Positions 46,901 to 62,100 of a stretch of DNA of 64,000 bases are shown piece after piece. Below the pieces are notes generated by a model. The model worked only from the letters and a program-made list of their open reading frames with translations, had not been told where the DNA came from and ran no database searches. How positions within the stretch are numbered: the stretch's first letter is position 1; every line of letters starts with the position of its first letter. A program made the position numbers and the translations under genes. Origin of the DNA: Apus apus (Eukaryota; Chordata; Aves; Apodiformes; Apodidae); the NCBI RefSeq assembly GCF_020740795.1, contig NC_067300.1:1-64000 (forward strand), written 5' to 3'.

Positions 46901-47040
46901 CTGCCTGGAAAGTTGTCTACTGATATCCACAGCAACTAATCTTAGTCTTACCTTAAAGATTCTTCTCTCTTGAAAGTGACACTAATGACACAGCTGCAGA
47001 TCTCTTAAAGCTGGTGTGTTTACAAAAAATAGCTGCTCAA
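43916..47040. other. Unrecognised intergenic sequence, AT-rich to the right
   Basis: No gene or named repeat is recognised over 3.1 kb. The part beyond 45,080 is AT-rich. It separates the MYH7 relic block from ANKMY1 and may contain unrecognised regulatory DNA. Confidence 0.45.
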
Positions 47041-47058
47041 GTAGATGAACTGAACCTT

Positions 47059-47064
47059 TTTATT
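47059..47064 (-). terminator. Putative ANKMY1 poly(A) signal
   Basis: The minus strand reads AATAAA about 65 bases below the predicted stop codon. It supports a gene end here, although the last small coding exon is itself tentative. Confidence 0.55.
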
Positions 47065-47127
47065 TAAATGCCTTCATCAAACACATCTTGCTGGCCCATG
47101 ACAAGGAGGAGACCCCCAGGTCAGCAC

Positions 47128-50100
47128 TCACACACACGCTGTGGTACACAGAGCAATGAGAAGCAGACTTACCCCGCAGCCCCCTGCACTCCTGCCTGTG
47201 CCGCTCAGCCCAGGATTTCTTCTTGCAGGTTTCACTGCAAGTGAAGACTTCATGGCAACGCGTGCAAAGCGACAGCTGGACCCCAACTGAGCGGCCACAC
47301 TGGTAGCAGTACTTAAAGAAGGGCAGTCTAGAACAAAGGCAGTTGGAAAGTGAGAGCACACTGCATGTTTGGGGTGTTCCTCAACGTGACAGAATTGTTT
47401 GCAGATCACAGTAAAACTGAATCAAAATGGCTACAATACAGAAATAGTGTTCAACTATGAGAAACAGGAGACTCAGGAACTCACCACAGGAGTCTGCAGG
47501 GAAGGGAGCACACAGCAGCTGCAAAGGCAGTGCCCAGGAACAGACCCGGAAAGGCCAAATGTCCCACGAGAACCATGGCCAACCTTTACCAACCCGGCCA
47601 GCACACCCTGCACCAGCACTCTGTGCCTCCAGGTGCCCATGGCAGTCTCTGGAGATGCCCATTCCCAAAATGGCTGGCAGGACAGATTATATATGGCCAG
47701 AGATAACACAGCCAAGCTAGAAAACTCAAAAACCCCTTCTAGAATCCACTGGAAGACTGCAGAGGCCACCGAGACACTCAGGCTCCTGCATTGCAGCAGT
47801 TATTCCAACGCCAGAGTAGAAAACGAGTGCCTGGGCTAAGGGTTCCAGTGGGGCTGGGGAGCAGAATGTTAGATCTAGGCACAACCTGGGCTACATATTT
47901 ACACACTTTTGAAGCATTTAAGAACCCTTTTCCAATAGTTTGCAAGTTTCACTGAGGTTTCATCTGTCCCTGCAAGTCATCGCTGAGATCTGTTTGCAAA
48001 ATCTTTGTGTGCTACTTTAACCTTCTGGATTTTATTTTAGTTCACTTTATGTTCTTCTGGCTATTTCTGCATCTTATGTTACTGTGGAGCATCAAGATTC
48101 AACAAAAATGCTGCCTCAAAACCTGTGTCTTCAGAAGTGCCCCAGTTCCTCTTGATTCAAATGCTGAGACAACATTCAGAAGCCCGTGAGCTCCCTGCAG
48201 CAGGAGAAGCTTATGACAGGACTCAGGAACCTTGAGGCAAGTATTTCCATTATTACTGAAACTTCTGTTAATGCACAATTCCAAAAATAACATCCAAATT
48301 ATACAAGTAATTCCTGTAATTTCTGGAACTACAACATTTGTACAGACCTGTTTCTAAGCACTTGCATGCTACTCTAAGGTTCCAATGTCATTGATTGGTT
48401 TAAAACACAAGGACACTCAGCTTCCCGTGGGTAGATTGGATGTCACACAGACTCTCCTGGCAAAGCCTGAAGCTGAAGAACAGTGATGTGATCAGAGCAG
48501 TGAGAGAAGCTGACTGCAGCTGGCAAGTCTGGATAGATTTGAGAGGAAAAGGAGAAAGGAGAAAAGCAGCAGGGTGACAATGGCTTTGGTGAGGGAAAAA
48601 CCAGGGCATACAATTTTTGAGTAAGAACTCAAGTGCAGTGTCTCAGCCCTACCTCCCTTCTTCCAAGTGATGGCTCCCTCCATCCTTCTTTGAAACGTGT
48701 GTATGAACAGCAGAATTTCCTGCTCCACAAACAGGGAAAACAAAAATCACTATTCTGACTGGAGAATGGCAATCACATGATCCACCTACATTAATTAACA
48801 GTCTGCTTGGCTCTGTCTGCTGTATAAAATTTGAAGATACATCATAAAATGCATCTTCCATCAACAACCTTCAGATGCCAAGAACAAAGGAGCCAAGTTG
48901 CTATGTCACAGCCAAAAGGAAGAGACCACACAGGTCACTTGCTCTTAGTTCCTGCTTGTGACAAGTCATTGTCACAGGTTTGCTGAACTGCAAAGGGTCC
49001 TACAGTCAGGGTTCCCTTCCCTTCGTGATGTGTCTTCTGCCCCAAGGACTGGTGATTGAAGACCCGGGTTCTAAGCCTCATTTCACCAAACATTTGAGCA
49101 CTACAGAGAATGTAACTCAAATCCTCTTAATGTATCTATTAATTCTTGCTACTCTACTAGCAGAAGGGCATTGATACAATCAGTCCTGAGTTGCCATAGG
49201 AATGACTATACACTAGATGCCCACAGTGCCACTGTCTGCATCCCAGTGAAGAAATTCCAAGGCTCTCCCATGAAAGAGGAACAAGTCCTCAAACATTCCT
49301 CAACACAGGGTAAATAGATCATGCCTAGACATTTATCAGGAAGCATCTGGCAGGCACCAAACTCATCTCCAGATTTTCTTCACAATGCCTTGTACATTCT
49401 CCTTAATGTTAGCAAACCACTGCATCTCCTTACCAAAGACATCGGAGCAGTTTTTAGTAGGAGTTCCCATTTCAAACAGTGACACTGGAATTGTAACACT
49501 AAATTCCCCTTCACACCAGGTGTTGTTACCCTTAATCTTGAACTACTCTTAAGCTTTAACTAACTCTTGGCTCTTCTCAGTTCTTCCTGATCCCACTCTT
49601 TCTCTTTCAGGATGATGCGCTCACGGAGCTTCTCTGAAATGTGTTCCAGAAGTGACTGGCGGGTTTGGAAAACTTCCTGCTCAGCTGCAGACAGGGTGTG
49701 GTACAGTGTGTGAGAGATTCTCCAGTCCTGGAACACAGGAGTTAATCCACTCACATATGGAACACTGACACAGAAGTGGCTCAGAGTTAAAGCCAACCTG
49801 CTGGCTCCTGGCCTGGAGTGGCCTCTGATGTGGGACATTCTAGTTGTTCCAGTTACCAGTTTGGGGAGTGCTCACAAGGTAACTGAAACCATTTTCAAAT
49901 GTTTCTTCAGGGGGAATCATAGGATCACAGAATGCTTTGGGGGAGAAGGGACCTGTAAAGATCATCAGTCCAAGTTGCTGCACTGAGCAGGGCTACCTCC
50001 CACTGGTCCAGGTTTCCCAGAGCCCCATCCAACCCAATGTTGGAATGTTTCCAGAGACTGGGCATCTACCACCTCTCTGGGAAACCTGCACCAGTGATTC

Positions 50101-53100
50101 ACCACCCTGAGTGTAAAAAATGTCTACCTAATATACAGGCTACATCTCCTCTGTTTCAATTTAAAACCATCACCCTTTGTCCTATCATTGCAGGCCCTGC
50201 TAAAAGGTCTGTTGCTATCTTTCTTGTAGGCCCCACTCAGGCACTGGAAGGTGCTTTAAGGTCTCCCTAGAGCCTTCTCTTCTCCAGGCTGAACACCCCA
50301 ACTCTCCCAGCCTGTCTCCAGAGCAGAGCTGCTCCAGCCCTCCCATCATCTCCATAGCCCTTCTCTGGACTTGCTCCAACAGCTCCATGTCCTTCCTATG
50401 TTGGGGACCCCAGAACTGGACCCAGCCCTGCAGAGGGGTCTCACCAAACTGGAGCAGACGAGCAGAATCCCATCCCTTGGCCTGCTGGTCATGCTGCTGT
50501 TGATGCAGCCTGGGATAGGCTTTGCTGTCTGGGCTGCCAGCGCACGTTCCCAACTCATGTCTAGCTTTTCATCCCCCAGTGTTCCCAAGTCCTTCTACCC
50601 AGGGCTGCTCTCCATCCATTCTCCACCCACCCTGTCTTGATATGGGGGGATTGCCCTTACCCAGGACCTTGCACTGTTCTCATCTTGCAGAGTTCCCTCT
50701 CTCAACACTTCTGGAAGCATCAAAAAGCTTCTTAGAACTGAGAATACCATTGAAAGGCACAGCTTATCTCCTGCTCCATCATTCAGTGTCCCACACTGCT
50801 TCCCTGGAGTGAGGGCCAGCAAGGATGAACAATAGCCCAGAGCAAGCAGGAAGGTAAATGAGGTACCTGGAGTATGGTGATCAAGTTTCACCCATCATTA
50901 CACCTATAAATTGCTTAATTTATTTTCCTTTGTGACGATCAGCTGCAACTGCAAGCAAATTACAGACCTTTCTCTGGTCCAGAGAAGGGCCACAATGATG
51001 ATCTGAGGACTGGAGCAGCTCTGCTGCAAAGACAGGCTGAGAGAGTTGGGGCTATTCAGTCTGGAGAAGAGAAGGCTTCAGGGAGACCTTAGAGCACCTT
51101 CCAGTGCCTGAACGGGCTCCAGGAAAGCTGGGGAAGGACTTTTCACCAGAGAAGACACGGATAGGACAAGGGGTAATGGTTTTAAACTGAAAGAGGGGAG
51201 ATTTAGGTTACATATTAGGAAGAAATTCTTCACTATAAGGGTGGTGAGGTACTGGAACAGGTTGCCCAGGAAGGCTGTTGATGCCCCATCCCTGGAGGTG
51301 TTCAGTGCCAGGTTGGATGAAGTTTTTGTGCAACATGGTCTAGTGGGAGGTGTCCCTGCTCATATCAGGATGGTTGGAACCTGAAGACCTTTAAGGTCCT
51401 TTCTAACCTTAACCATTCTATGATTCTATTATAAAGAAAATCACAATTTAATATCTACCCAGAACATCAGTGTGGGATGCAAAACCCCTCATTAGCTTTA
51501 AGGAGGCTGTCCCACCATCGAGGGGCACCATTACTGTTGTTCTGCGCAGAACAACTGCCGTCCTTGTTCCAGAGGTAAGCTATCTGGTGACCACATAAGC
51601 TTTCTTGTTAATAAGAAAGCCATTAAAAAAACCTTACATTAGCTCTAACTAGAACTGTCACAGAATCCCAAGCCTTTGAAAAGTTTTTTTAAACAAATAT
51701 ATATAAAAAAAAAAACCAGGCAGAAATTTATTATCTATACTTCACAGTAAGATTATTTTAGAAGGATTATTAAATTAGTAAGGATTGCTTTAGTAAATAA
51801 ATTTATTTATTTAGTAATATATATTTTAGTTATTCTAGATACAACATACAACATAAATACATGCCTTAATGTATGTTTTATTTAAAATATGTATTATTTT
51901 GGAAATTCATTATTTTAAAGTTTGATCAATAATGTCCTATCACAGCTTACAATGCATCTAGAATGACTATACTATCATGACTATAATAGAAATTACTATA
52001 ATATGTAACTTCTCCTGAATTGATTGTAGCCTCAGGGAAACACACGTTACTTTTGGTTTTTATGCCTGGGTTTAAGATTACAATTAACTCTTTCCAATCC
52101 AATTAGGGATATAATCTCACTGTAACACATGAGAGTGAGGACTGCCTTCACAGCAAGACTACCAGTGTGTTCAGACTTCAAGTGATTCATTTGGTGCTAA
52201 GCTGAGTCTCACAACAAAATGAAGGGGAAAAGCAAATTCCCATGGAAGTTTCTGAAGGGCTCAGGTGATTCCTAAGGACACAACAGGCCACGTATCCTTG
52301 CATGTGGTGCTATGGGTATAGGAAATGACACCATACCTGAGCATATATGTCATAGGCAAAGTCCACCACTGTTCCCACAGCCTTGCCCTGTCCCTCCCCG
52401 AGAGTAACTGGTGCAAGGATATCTGCACCAGCTTCAAGCAGGTTATCAACCTAAAGAAAGCAAATAATTAATTAAACAGCCAAGCAAAAAGAAAACCTCC
52501 TCAAAAATAGCACTCACACCACAGCTACAGAGACAGGGCCAAGCACCAGAGCTCAACCTCCATTTGTGAGAATATTCTGCAGGCCAAACCCTGCATTTCT
52601 TCTCTCCCTCTAGAGCTGATGATGAATCGTCAAATCTACATGTATTGTGTGACTAAAACCTTCTTTGCACACAGTCGCGGTTTGTTTCTGGATATCTCGG
52701 AATCCTGCAGCAACAACAAAGCAGGAACAGCTCATGAGCGAGGGGGCAGGACTCAGCTGGGGCCATAGCCTCCACTCCCAGAGCTCCACCTCCACTGTGA
52801 GTATCAGCCGTATGCTCCAGGGATGAGGAGAAAAACCCTGATTTCCACAAGGGCAAACACTGCAACTGAGCTCATCACAGAGGTGAAGTGTGTCACTGCA
52901 GGCAGCACAGAGCACTGCACAGTGACAGCCACAGACAACACTTCTCTCTCCATGCAGGCTGTTCAGATTCAAACCTGGCAGTCCTGTGGGCACTACAACT
53001 ATCCCAGCTGACTAATGTCTATTTTCCTCTTCTACACAGGAGGTTACAATCCTCTTTACTCAAACACGAAAATAAATTCCTGTATAAAATCCTTGTTTCT

Positions 53101-56100
53101 CAAGAGAGGAACAGCCAGCACTAGGAATAGACATGGATAAATTTTGCTGGAAAAAAATAAATCAGTTTACTCATTACAGAAAAAGGGGATTCGGTGCAGC
53201 TGACAATCATGACTGTTTTTCAGCAGTTTAAAAAGCCAGTGAGAGGGCAGATGTCTCACCAAAGCGATCCTCTGTGCTGCTGGTCTCTCCCATCCGTAGG
53301 CTGTGCTGAGCGTGGCGCAGAGGGCGCTGTGGACGGCTGCACCCAGGGGCAGGTTGGGGTCAGCCCCGTGCTTGAGGAGCTCAGCCACTGCCTGCAAGTG
53401 GGACCCGTGAGTGACTGAAGACACCATTACTGACAGCCCTGCAGCAGGAACCTGATACCCCACCTAGATCAGATGAGACTTTAAAACTTTACTGTTTTTT
53501 CGATGACACATCTGGAGTATTTGCTCATTTTTCTCTTGATTTCATCAGAGCACAAACATTTAATCCACTGGGCAGTATCACAGAATCACAGAAAGTCAGG
53601 GGTTAGAAGGGACCTCTGGAGATCATTGAGTCCAACCTCCCTGCCTGAGCAGGACCAAAAACTAGGGCAGGTCATTCAGAAAGGCTCCACAACCTCTCTG
53701 GGCAGCCTGTCCCAGGGCTCTGTCACCCTCACAGGAAAGAAGTTCTTCCTCATGTTCAGGTGGAACTTCCTATGCTTGAGTTTGAATACATTGCCCCTCA
53801 TCCTATCACAGGGCAAGTGACAAGAAGTTGTCCCTGCCTTCTTGATCCCCACCCCTCATGTATTTATGGACATTAATTAGATCCCCCCTTGGTCTTCTCC
53901 TCTCTAGACTGGAAAGCCCCAGGTGTCTCAGCCTTTCCTCGTAAGGCAGGTGTTCCAGTCCCTTCATCATCCTTGTAGCCTCTGTTGGACTCTCTCCAGC
54001 AGATCCCTGTCTCTCTTGAACTGGGGAGCCCAGAACTGGACACAATACTCCAAGCAAGGTCTCACCAGGGCTGAGTAGAGGGGGAGGAGAACCTCCCTTG
54101 GTCTGCTGGACACACTCTTCTTAATGCACCCCAAGATACCATTGGCCTTCCTGGCCACAAGAGCACATTGTTGTCCCATGAATAACTTGGTGTCTACCAG
54201 GACTCCAAGGTCCTTCTCCACGGAGCTGCTCTCTAGCAGATCACCTCCTAACCTGGACTGGTGCATTCTGTTGTTCCTTCCCAGGTGCAGGACTCTGCAT
54301 GTGCTCTTGTTGAACCTCATTAGGTTCCTCTTTGCCTAGCTCTCCAGCCTGTTCAAATATTGCTGAATGGCTGCACAGCTTTCAGGTGAATCAGCCAATT
54401 CTTCCAGCTTGGTGTCATCAGCAAGCTTGCTGAGAAAACACTCTGTCCTGTCATCAAGGTCATTGATAAACATGTTGAACAGGACTGGACCCAGCAGTGA
54501 CCCTGTGGGACGCCACTAGTTACAGGTCTCCAGCTGGACTCTGCACCATTGACCACCACTCTTTGGGCTCTATTGTGTAGCCAGTTCTTAATCCATTTTT
54601 CTATGCCATATGTTCTGGGCTTGCTCAGTAGTTTTCACTTTTTTTTTAGCATGGATCATAATGTCATCATGGAATATTTTACCAAACAACAGTATCAAAG
54701 ACATGGGAGGGTAACTTTAAAAATCATCCGGTCTGATTCATAAAGTGTATTTTTTTAAATAAATGCTTTATCACAAAGATAAGGATTAGAGAGGTTGATC
54801 ACTCACAGCATATTTGCTACAGGAAAGGTAGAGAGGCACTTTTTACAAGGGCGTGAAGTGATGAGACAAGGAGGGGAATGGTTTCAAGCTGAAAGAGATG
54901 AGATTGAGATGAGATCTTACGAAGAAATTCTTCACTGTGAGGGTGGTGAGGCCCAGCTTGCCCAGAGAAGCTGTGGCTGCCCCATCCCTGGAAGTGCTCA
55001 AGGTCAGGTCAGTTGGGGCTTGGAGCAACCTGGTTTAGTGGGAGGTGCCCCTGCCCATGCAGAGGGGTTGGAGCTAGACAATCTTTAACGTCCTTTCAAA
55101 CCAAAACCATTCTCTGATTCCATACTTCTATGCAGTTTTAGCCACTTCTTTTATAACCCTTTCCATAGTCCACACTCAAGTCCAGATTTATTTTTATAGA
55201 CATTTGATTCCCTTCTAGTGAAAGGAATATAGTTAAAGAATAACAACACAAACCAGATATTTTCTATTATGTTCTACCATTTAAATTAGAGAAGGCAAAG
55301 GCATGGACTCCCTGGAAAGGAAGATCTCTGCACTGCAGGAGAAGAGTAGGTTCATGACTGTTGGAAGGATCTGAAGATGCGCAGGTCTATGGGACCTGAC
55401 AGGATTCATCCACAGCTCCTGAAGGAGCTGGCTGATGAAATTTCAAAGCCTCTGTCCTTCATATTTGAAAAGTCTTGGCAGTCTGGAGAAATCCCCACTG
55501 ACTGGAAAGGGGAAATATAATTCCCATTTCCAAGAAGAGAAAAAAGGAAGATCCAGGGTACTAATGACCAGTCAATCTCACCTCTGTGCCTGGCAAGATC
55601 ATGGAGCAGATCCTCCTGAAGACTCTGCTAAGGCATGTTGAAAGCAAAGGGGTGGCTGGTGACAGTCAGCACGGCTTTACCAAAGGCAAATCCTCCCTGA
55701 CTAACGGTGGCTTCTACAATGGGGTCTCAGCATCAGTGGACAAAGGAAGAGCAACTGACGTCAACTCCCTGGACCTGTGCAAAGGCTTCAACACTGTCCT
55801 GCACAACATCCTGGTATCAAAACTGGGACAGTATAGATTTGATGGATGGAGCCCTCGTTGGCTAAGGAACTGGCTTGTTGGTTGCACTCAAAGAGTGGTG
55901 ATTAACGGCTCCATGTCCAGATGGAGACCTGCGACCAGTGGTGTTCCCCAAGGGTTGGTATTGGAACCAGTGCTATTTAACACCTTTGTTGGCAACACAG
56001 CCAGTGGCATTAAGCGCACTCTCAGCAAGTTTGGTGACAACACCAAAGTGTGTGGTGAGGTGACAGACTGGAGGGAAGGAATCCATCCAGGATGCAAGGA

Positions 56101-59100
56101 GATCCTACACCTGGGTCAGGGCAACCCCAAGAACAAATACAGGCTGGGTGGAGAACGGATCAAAAACAGTCCAGAGAAGAACTTTAGGGCCAGCAATGCG
56201 CAACTGCAGCCCAGAAAACCAACCATGTTCTGGGCTGCATCAAAAGAAGCAAGGCCAGTAGGTCAAGGGAGGTGATTCTCCCTCTTTACTCAGCTCTTGT
56301 GAGAGCCTAGTTGGAGAACTGTGTCCAATTCTGGAGCACCCAAGACAAGAATGACATGGAGCTCATGGAGAAAGTACAAAGGGCCATGAAGATGATCCGA
56401 GGGCTGGAGCAGCTCTGCTATGAAGAAAGGCTGAGAGAGTTCATTGCCTTCAGAAAAGGAGGCTAAGAGGAGACACCATTGCCCTCTGCAACTACCTGAA
56501 AGGATGTCATAGGGAGGTAGGTGCTGCTCTCTTCTCACAAATAACTGGTAACGGAACAGGAGGGAACAGACTAAAGCTGCACCAAGGGATGTTTAGGCTA
56601 GACATTAGGAATAACTTTTCCACTGAAAGAGACATTGAAACGTGCTGCCCAGGGAGGTGTTTGAGTCACCATCCTTGGATATGTTTAAAAGTCATCTAGT
56701 GTGGCGTGTGGGGACATGACTTAGTACTGGACTTGGTAGAGTAGGCTTAATAGTTGGACTCAGTGATCTTCAAGGTCTTTTCCAACCTCAGCGATTCTAT
56801 AATTCTGTGATTCTAGGTAGTTTGGCTGCCGCCAGAGAAGACAGACATGAATGGAGAAGCACATGAAAAAAATGAAGGAAGGTAAAGAGACTCACCAAGT
56901 CATTCCCACTGGCGATGGCTAAGGACAGTGGTGAATGGCCACTCCACAGCATGTTTGGATTTGCCTGGTGCATTAAAAGGAGGCAGATAACATCTCTGGC
57001 ATGCTTTGTAGGCAAGTGTGGTGGAAAAAGGGAGAAACAGATCAGAAAAAAAGTTAACCTTCTAATATTAAATTTAATAATAATAGTATAATTACTAAAA
57101 TAAGCAGCATAAAACACATGCAAACCTTTCACCTAAACTATGATGTAAAAACACAAATCCACTTTCTCATGACTGAGAACCCCAAGCACAGAGGTATAAT
57201 TAGTTTTCAATAATAATTAGTTTTCCTCTTCACAGCCAGATTATCAAATCTCATTACTCCTGCCACGAGCAGGAATGTGCAGGTTTGCTTCTGGAGATGT
57301 AGGTCTTCTCCCTCAAATGCCTTTCTCCAAATGTACGCATCCCAAGCCTGCTGGAAGAATGTTACTATAGTACAAAATCAAATGCACAGAGGTTACTGCC
57401 TGCCAGAACTAAGACTGTCCACCTTCAAATTGGCCTTGTGGGTGATTAAGCTAATGGCAAATTAACCAAAGGAAACTTGACTTAAAGAATTCTTCTTGTC
57501 AAACAGAACTCCAAAATTTAAGAAATGTTTTTTCCTCAAGTGCTAATAGCTTTTTAATCAGTACAACAGAAATAATTCAGTAGAAAATTAGTTTATTCCT
57601 GGTATTCAACCAGTTCTCTAAAGAGGGATGAAATGTCTTCATTGCCAAGTTGGATCATTGAGATTAGTTTAGAACTACCCCCTGTGCGTGGAGCCTCAGA
57701 AGCTACAATCCTACCTTGTGGTTATCCTCTCTTTCACATACAATATGCAGGGCAGTCCTTCCACCTTCCTCTGGGACAGGACCACTATAGGAGGAAAAGT
57801 ACTCTTGTGGTGACCCAGCTGTGTTCTTCAGTTGGAACATGACACCTCCTGTGCAGCTGGCTTCTGTGGCCTGAGCCTGAGGAATCAAAGTGAAATTACA
57901 TGCACTTTTACAACACAGCTTAAAGACAAGTTAACAGCAAATAAGCCTGCCTGGTTATCCCTGGGTCTGGATCTCAATAATGGATGAGACTTGTTCAGCC
58001 CCACAAAAACAACAGCCACCCTTTTTCTGCTTTCTCCTCTGCATCTGGGTCTCACCTGCTTTGCAATGCATGCTAAGAGGTTTAATAAAACCACTGGACA
58101 AGTCTAAGAAAGGCAAACTTGAGAGACGATGTTCCTAAATTTTACTGGACCAGACAGCACAGTGTAGGGAGTGGGAAGCACAAAGGACCTGACTTGACTC
58201 AAGCTCATTCTCATGTCATTCATTTAAAGTTTATGAGTACAGGGTTACCAGATTAATATAAAAAATTGAAGTGATATTTGAGAAGGTAAATCTTGCTTAC
58301 GCTGGGTCTGGGCATTCTCTAAGTACTGTTGATAAATAGGTATTAAGTGCTCCTGTTTACTACTTAAGGACAAAGTACTAACATTCAAACTGACAGAGCC
58401 ATCTAATCTCCCTGTCTTGCAGACATTCACCTTAGTCCTTGTCACGACATTTTATCAGTCTAGTAACATAAGCCAACTCCTTTTTTAAGTGACTGAGAGA
58501 CGGTGGCATGCCAGGGGGCTGGCCAATGTCATTGCAAGGCCCCTCCGGTTACCTCTGAATGGCCATGGCAAACAGGGGAGGTTTCTGAGGAATTTCTTTA
58601 CATTTCTGGGAGATGGAAGGAAGAACCAGGGAACTACAAGCTGCTGAGCCTCACCTCAGCCTATGGGAATCTGATGGAAAAAAACCTTCTGAGAAGCCAT
58701 CTGCAGGCATAGTACAGATAGGAAGGTGACTGGAAGCAGCCAGCCTGTATTTGCAAAGGAAAAAAAACACCTGACAAACAGGACAGCCTTGTACAAGAGG
58801 ACCAGGTGAAAGATGGGGAAGCAGTGGATGTTTACCTTGACTTGAGCAAGGCTCTCAACACTGTCATCAACAACCAGTTTCAGACAAGCTGAAGAAAACT
58901 GGACAGTGAAGGGGACAGTGGGTTGTGGTCAGCAGCACAAAATCCAGCTGTGCTTTACCCAAGAGGCAGATCCTGGGGACACGGCTATTTAACATCTTAT
59001 CTTGCTGGGATGGAGTGCACCCTCAGCAAGTACACAGACAATACAAAATTGGGAGGAGTGGTTTAATGCACCACACAGTTTTTCTGCTCTTCAGAGGCAC

Positions 59101-62100
59101 CTGGACAGGATACAGAATTGGGCAGAAAGGAATCTTATTAAATTAAACATAAGGAAATGTCTGCATGCCCCCACTACACCTGGGGAGGAATAACTCCAGG
59201 CACCAGTACAGACTGGGGCTGACCAGATGAAAAAACGTCTTCTAAAAAAGGAGCTGGAGGTCTTGGTGGACAAGCTGAACGAGTTAGCAGCGTGCCTCTG
59301 CAGCAAAGAAGGTCAACAGCATCCTGGGCTGCATTGCCACTAGAACAGGTTGCTCAGAGAAGCTGTGGAGTCTCCTCTTCTGAAGATACTCAAGAACCAA
59401 CTGGACTTGATCTGGAGCAACTTGCTATAATTGATCAGCTTTGAGCAGGGGTGTTGTACTACACAATCGTCAGAGGTCCGTTCCAAACTTTCAACTGTTT
59501 TGTGACTACATGATTTTACTACTACCAACCTAAAGTAATTTTTCAGGTAACAGATGCCAGAAAAAGCATGTATTGCTAGTATAGCTCCATCAGCAATAGA
59601 GAATTACCATAAAAAATGGCAACTCTCAGATGTGCTGTGCTACCAAACAGCTGCTGCTAGGCTGGCCTTCTGCAACCTGGAGGCACAGGAAGTGCTGCAG
59701 GAATCTAGCAGAGAGAGCCTGGGTTCAAGGAAAAGAGAAATAAGGAAAGAAAAGATTAGGCCAGCCCATCCACAGGGATGAAACAAGCAAGTCCCGTCAC
59801 AGACACAACTGCTTCTGCAGTTGTATCTTCAGGCATTTGTACTGGACTACAAGCAAAAGACATCTAAACTCTGTCTTATATAAGGCATGATAAAAAAAAA
59901 AAAATGTTCTGGGGTAACAAATCCAGAAGGGTATGTTTACTGCAGCCCAGTACTATATATATAGACCTCAAGTGGCTTTGCCTTTTTTGTTTGGTTGGTT
60001 TTGGTTTTTTTAAAGGCTCTTTCAGAGGAATGCAAAGATTTTACGTGAAATCAAGCAGGTAGGAATCTCAACTCCCTGCTGAGGTCCTGTGCAACCTGAA
60101 TTCCAACAGCTGAAAAAAGAAGAGCTCAAAAAGCAACATACCTTGTCTGGACTGTATATTTCATTTCCATCTTCTGCCCTTGCGTTCAGATCTGGGGCAG
60201 AATGCAGGAGGTGTTGTGTTATCTGGACCCCTTCTGCCCCAGGAATGGAGACAGCTATGTGCAGAGGTGTTAATCCCCGTAACTGGAAACACAGGCATAG
60301 CATTAGAACTCCTGTTTATAACAACTACAGCACTTAAACAGTGCTAAATATTTTTTCAAAGAATAATCCAAGCTCGTTCTTCCCACACTCTGTGTCTCAC
60401 CAATAGTCACCATCACTTTTGAACCTGGAATCACAGAATCACAGAATATCAGGGGTTGGAAAGGACCTCTGAAGATCATCGAGTCCAAGACCCTGCCAGA
60501 GCAGGTCACTCAGAAAGTCATTCAGACAGGTCTTGACACAACCTCTCTGGGCAGCCTGTCCCAGGGCTCTGTCACCCTCACAGGAAAGAAGTTCTTCCTC
60601 ATGTTCAGGTGGAACTTCCTATGCTTGAGTTTGAATACATTGCCCCTCATCCTGTTACAGGGCACAAGTGTCAAGAGGTTGTCTGTGCCTTCTTGACCCC
60701 CAGCCTTCATGTATTTATAGACATTAAGTAGATCCCCCAGTCTCCTTCTCTCTAGACTGAAAAGCCCCAGAGTTACAGGACTGTGGAACACTTCAGCTTC
60801 CAGACACTAAATGTCACAACAGCCATTAACAACTTGAGGAATGGTTTCACAAGTGTTCACCATCCACTCACAAGCTTGGCAGCCAGGAAACATAATGAGG
60901 AAAAAAAAAATACTTGGAGGGTAAGGGGCTTCAAGTTCCCTATATTAAGAAAGGTATCTTTGAACAAGGTAATGGCTTTAATCAGCTTTCTGGCCATTCC
61001 AAAACTTATTCTGCCAAGCCGGATATTTCACAGTTGGGTGCTGAAGATGCAGTACACATCTGGAATCTCACACTATTAATTCTAATCCAGTAAAACCTTA
61101 GATGAAAGCCGCACATCAGTCCTGGCTCCCCTTGCTAAGAGGAGTTTCACTGCTTCTGCATCTGCAGCTTTAACAGCGAAGAAGAGAAGGTGTGGTGGGA
61201 CCCAGGGTGTATTGGGATCTGCACCTCGACGAAGCAGCAGTTGGATTGTTTCCCATCTCTTCTGTAGTCTACAATTGACATGGAAAATATCAGAATAATT
61301 TATTAGCACCTTCCAAGAAAACAGTAAAAGCTGGTGGACTTGAGTGACTCCCAGGGAGCAGAGATGAAAGGTGCCACTCCACAGAGGGAAGAGGTGGCAG
61401 CATGTAGGGCCATGTCACAATGGTCCAGCACCACCCAGGTAGAACCATGGTGACCTGAGCAGGGACAGCAAGGCTAGCAGATCTCAGCCCTCCACACCAA
61501 AGGAGTGCCAGGCAAAAGCTGTCCCTGTGTTCCTTGTGTGGGAACAGAGAGCAAACCTAGGCAAGGTTCTCTGCATCTCCACCAGTCAACCACATGTGAC
61601 CTGTAAACATTAACTCCTAGACTTGTTTAATGAAAGAAGCAGACTGCTCATTCCCACCATCAAAAGCTCCCTGGGAAGTTATTTCTTCAGTCATACCTCA
61701 TCCATCCATCCCAAGAAAACAAAGGTACAGTGTTTCCCTTAAACAAAAACTGGAGCAGGAGCTATGCAGGAGAGCATAGTCCAGGTGCCATCTGCATTTC
61801 CATGGAGACAAACAATCCACATGCACCCCAAAAAAAATCTGACATCACCAAAAAAAAAATTTAAAAAAGGGAAAACCACACTTGGAAATCACCCAGAAAC
61901 TTCACCACAAAGTGTTCCCAGCAGAGACTCATCTTTTCAGGCATGGTATTAACTCAGCTTTACCCACATGTCCCACATAGAGTGGATCTTTGTATTCCAG
62001 AGAACAACACACAATATGCACAATACTGCAGACAACAAGGTGGGAGGATGTGTCACAAAAGTAAAATCTGAAAGATGAAGACCAGAAGGCCAACCAGGAA

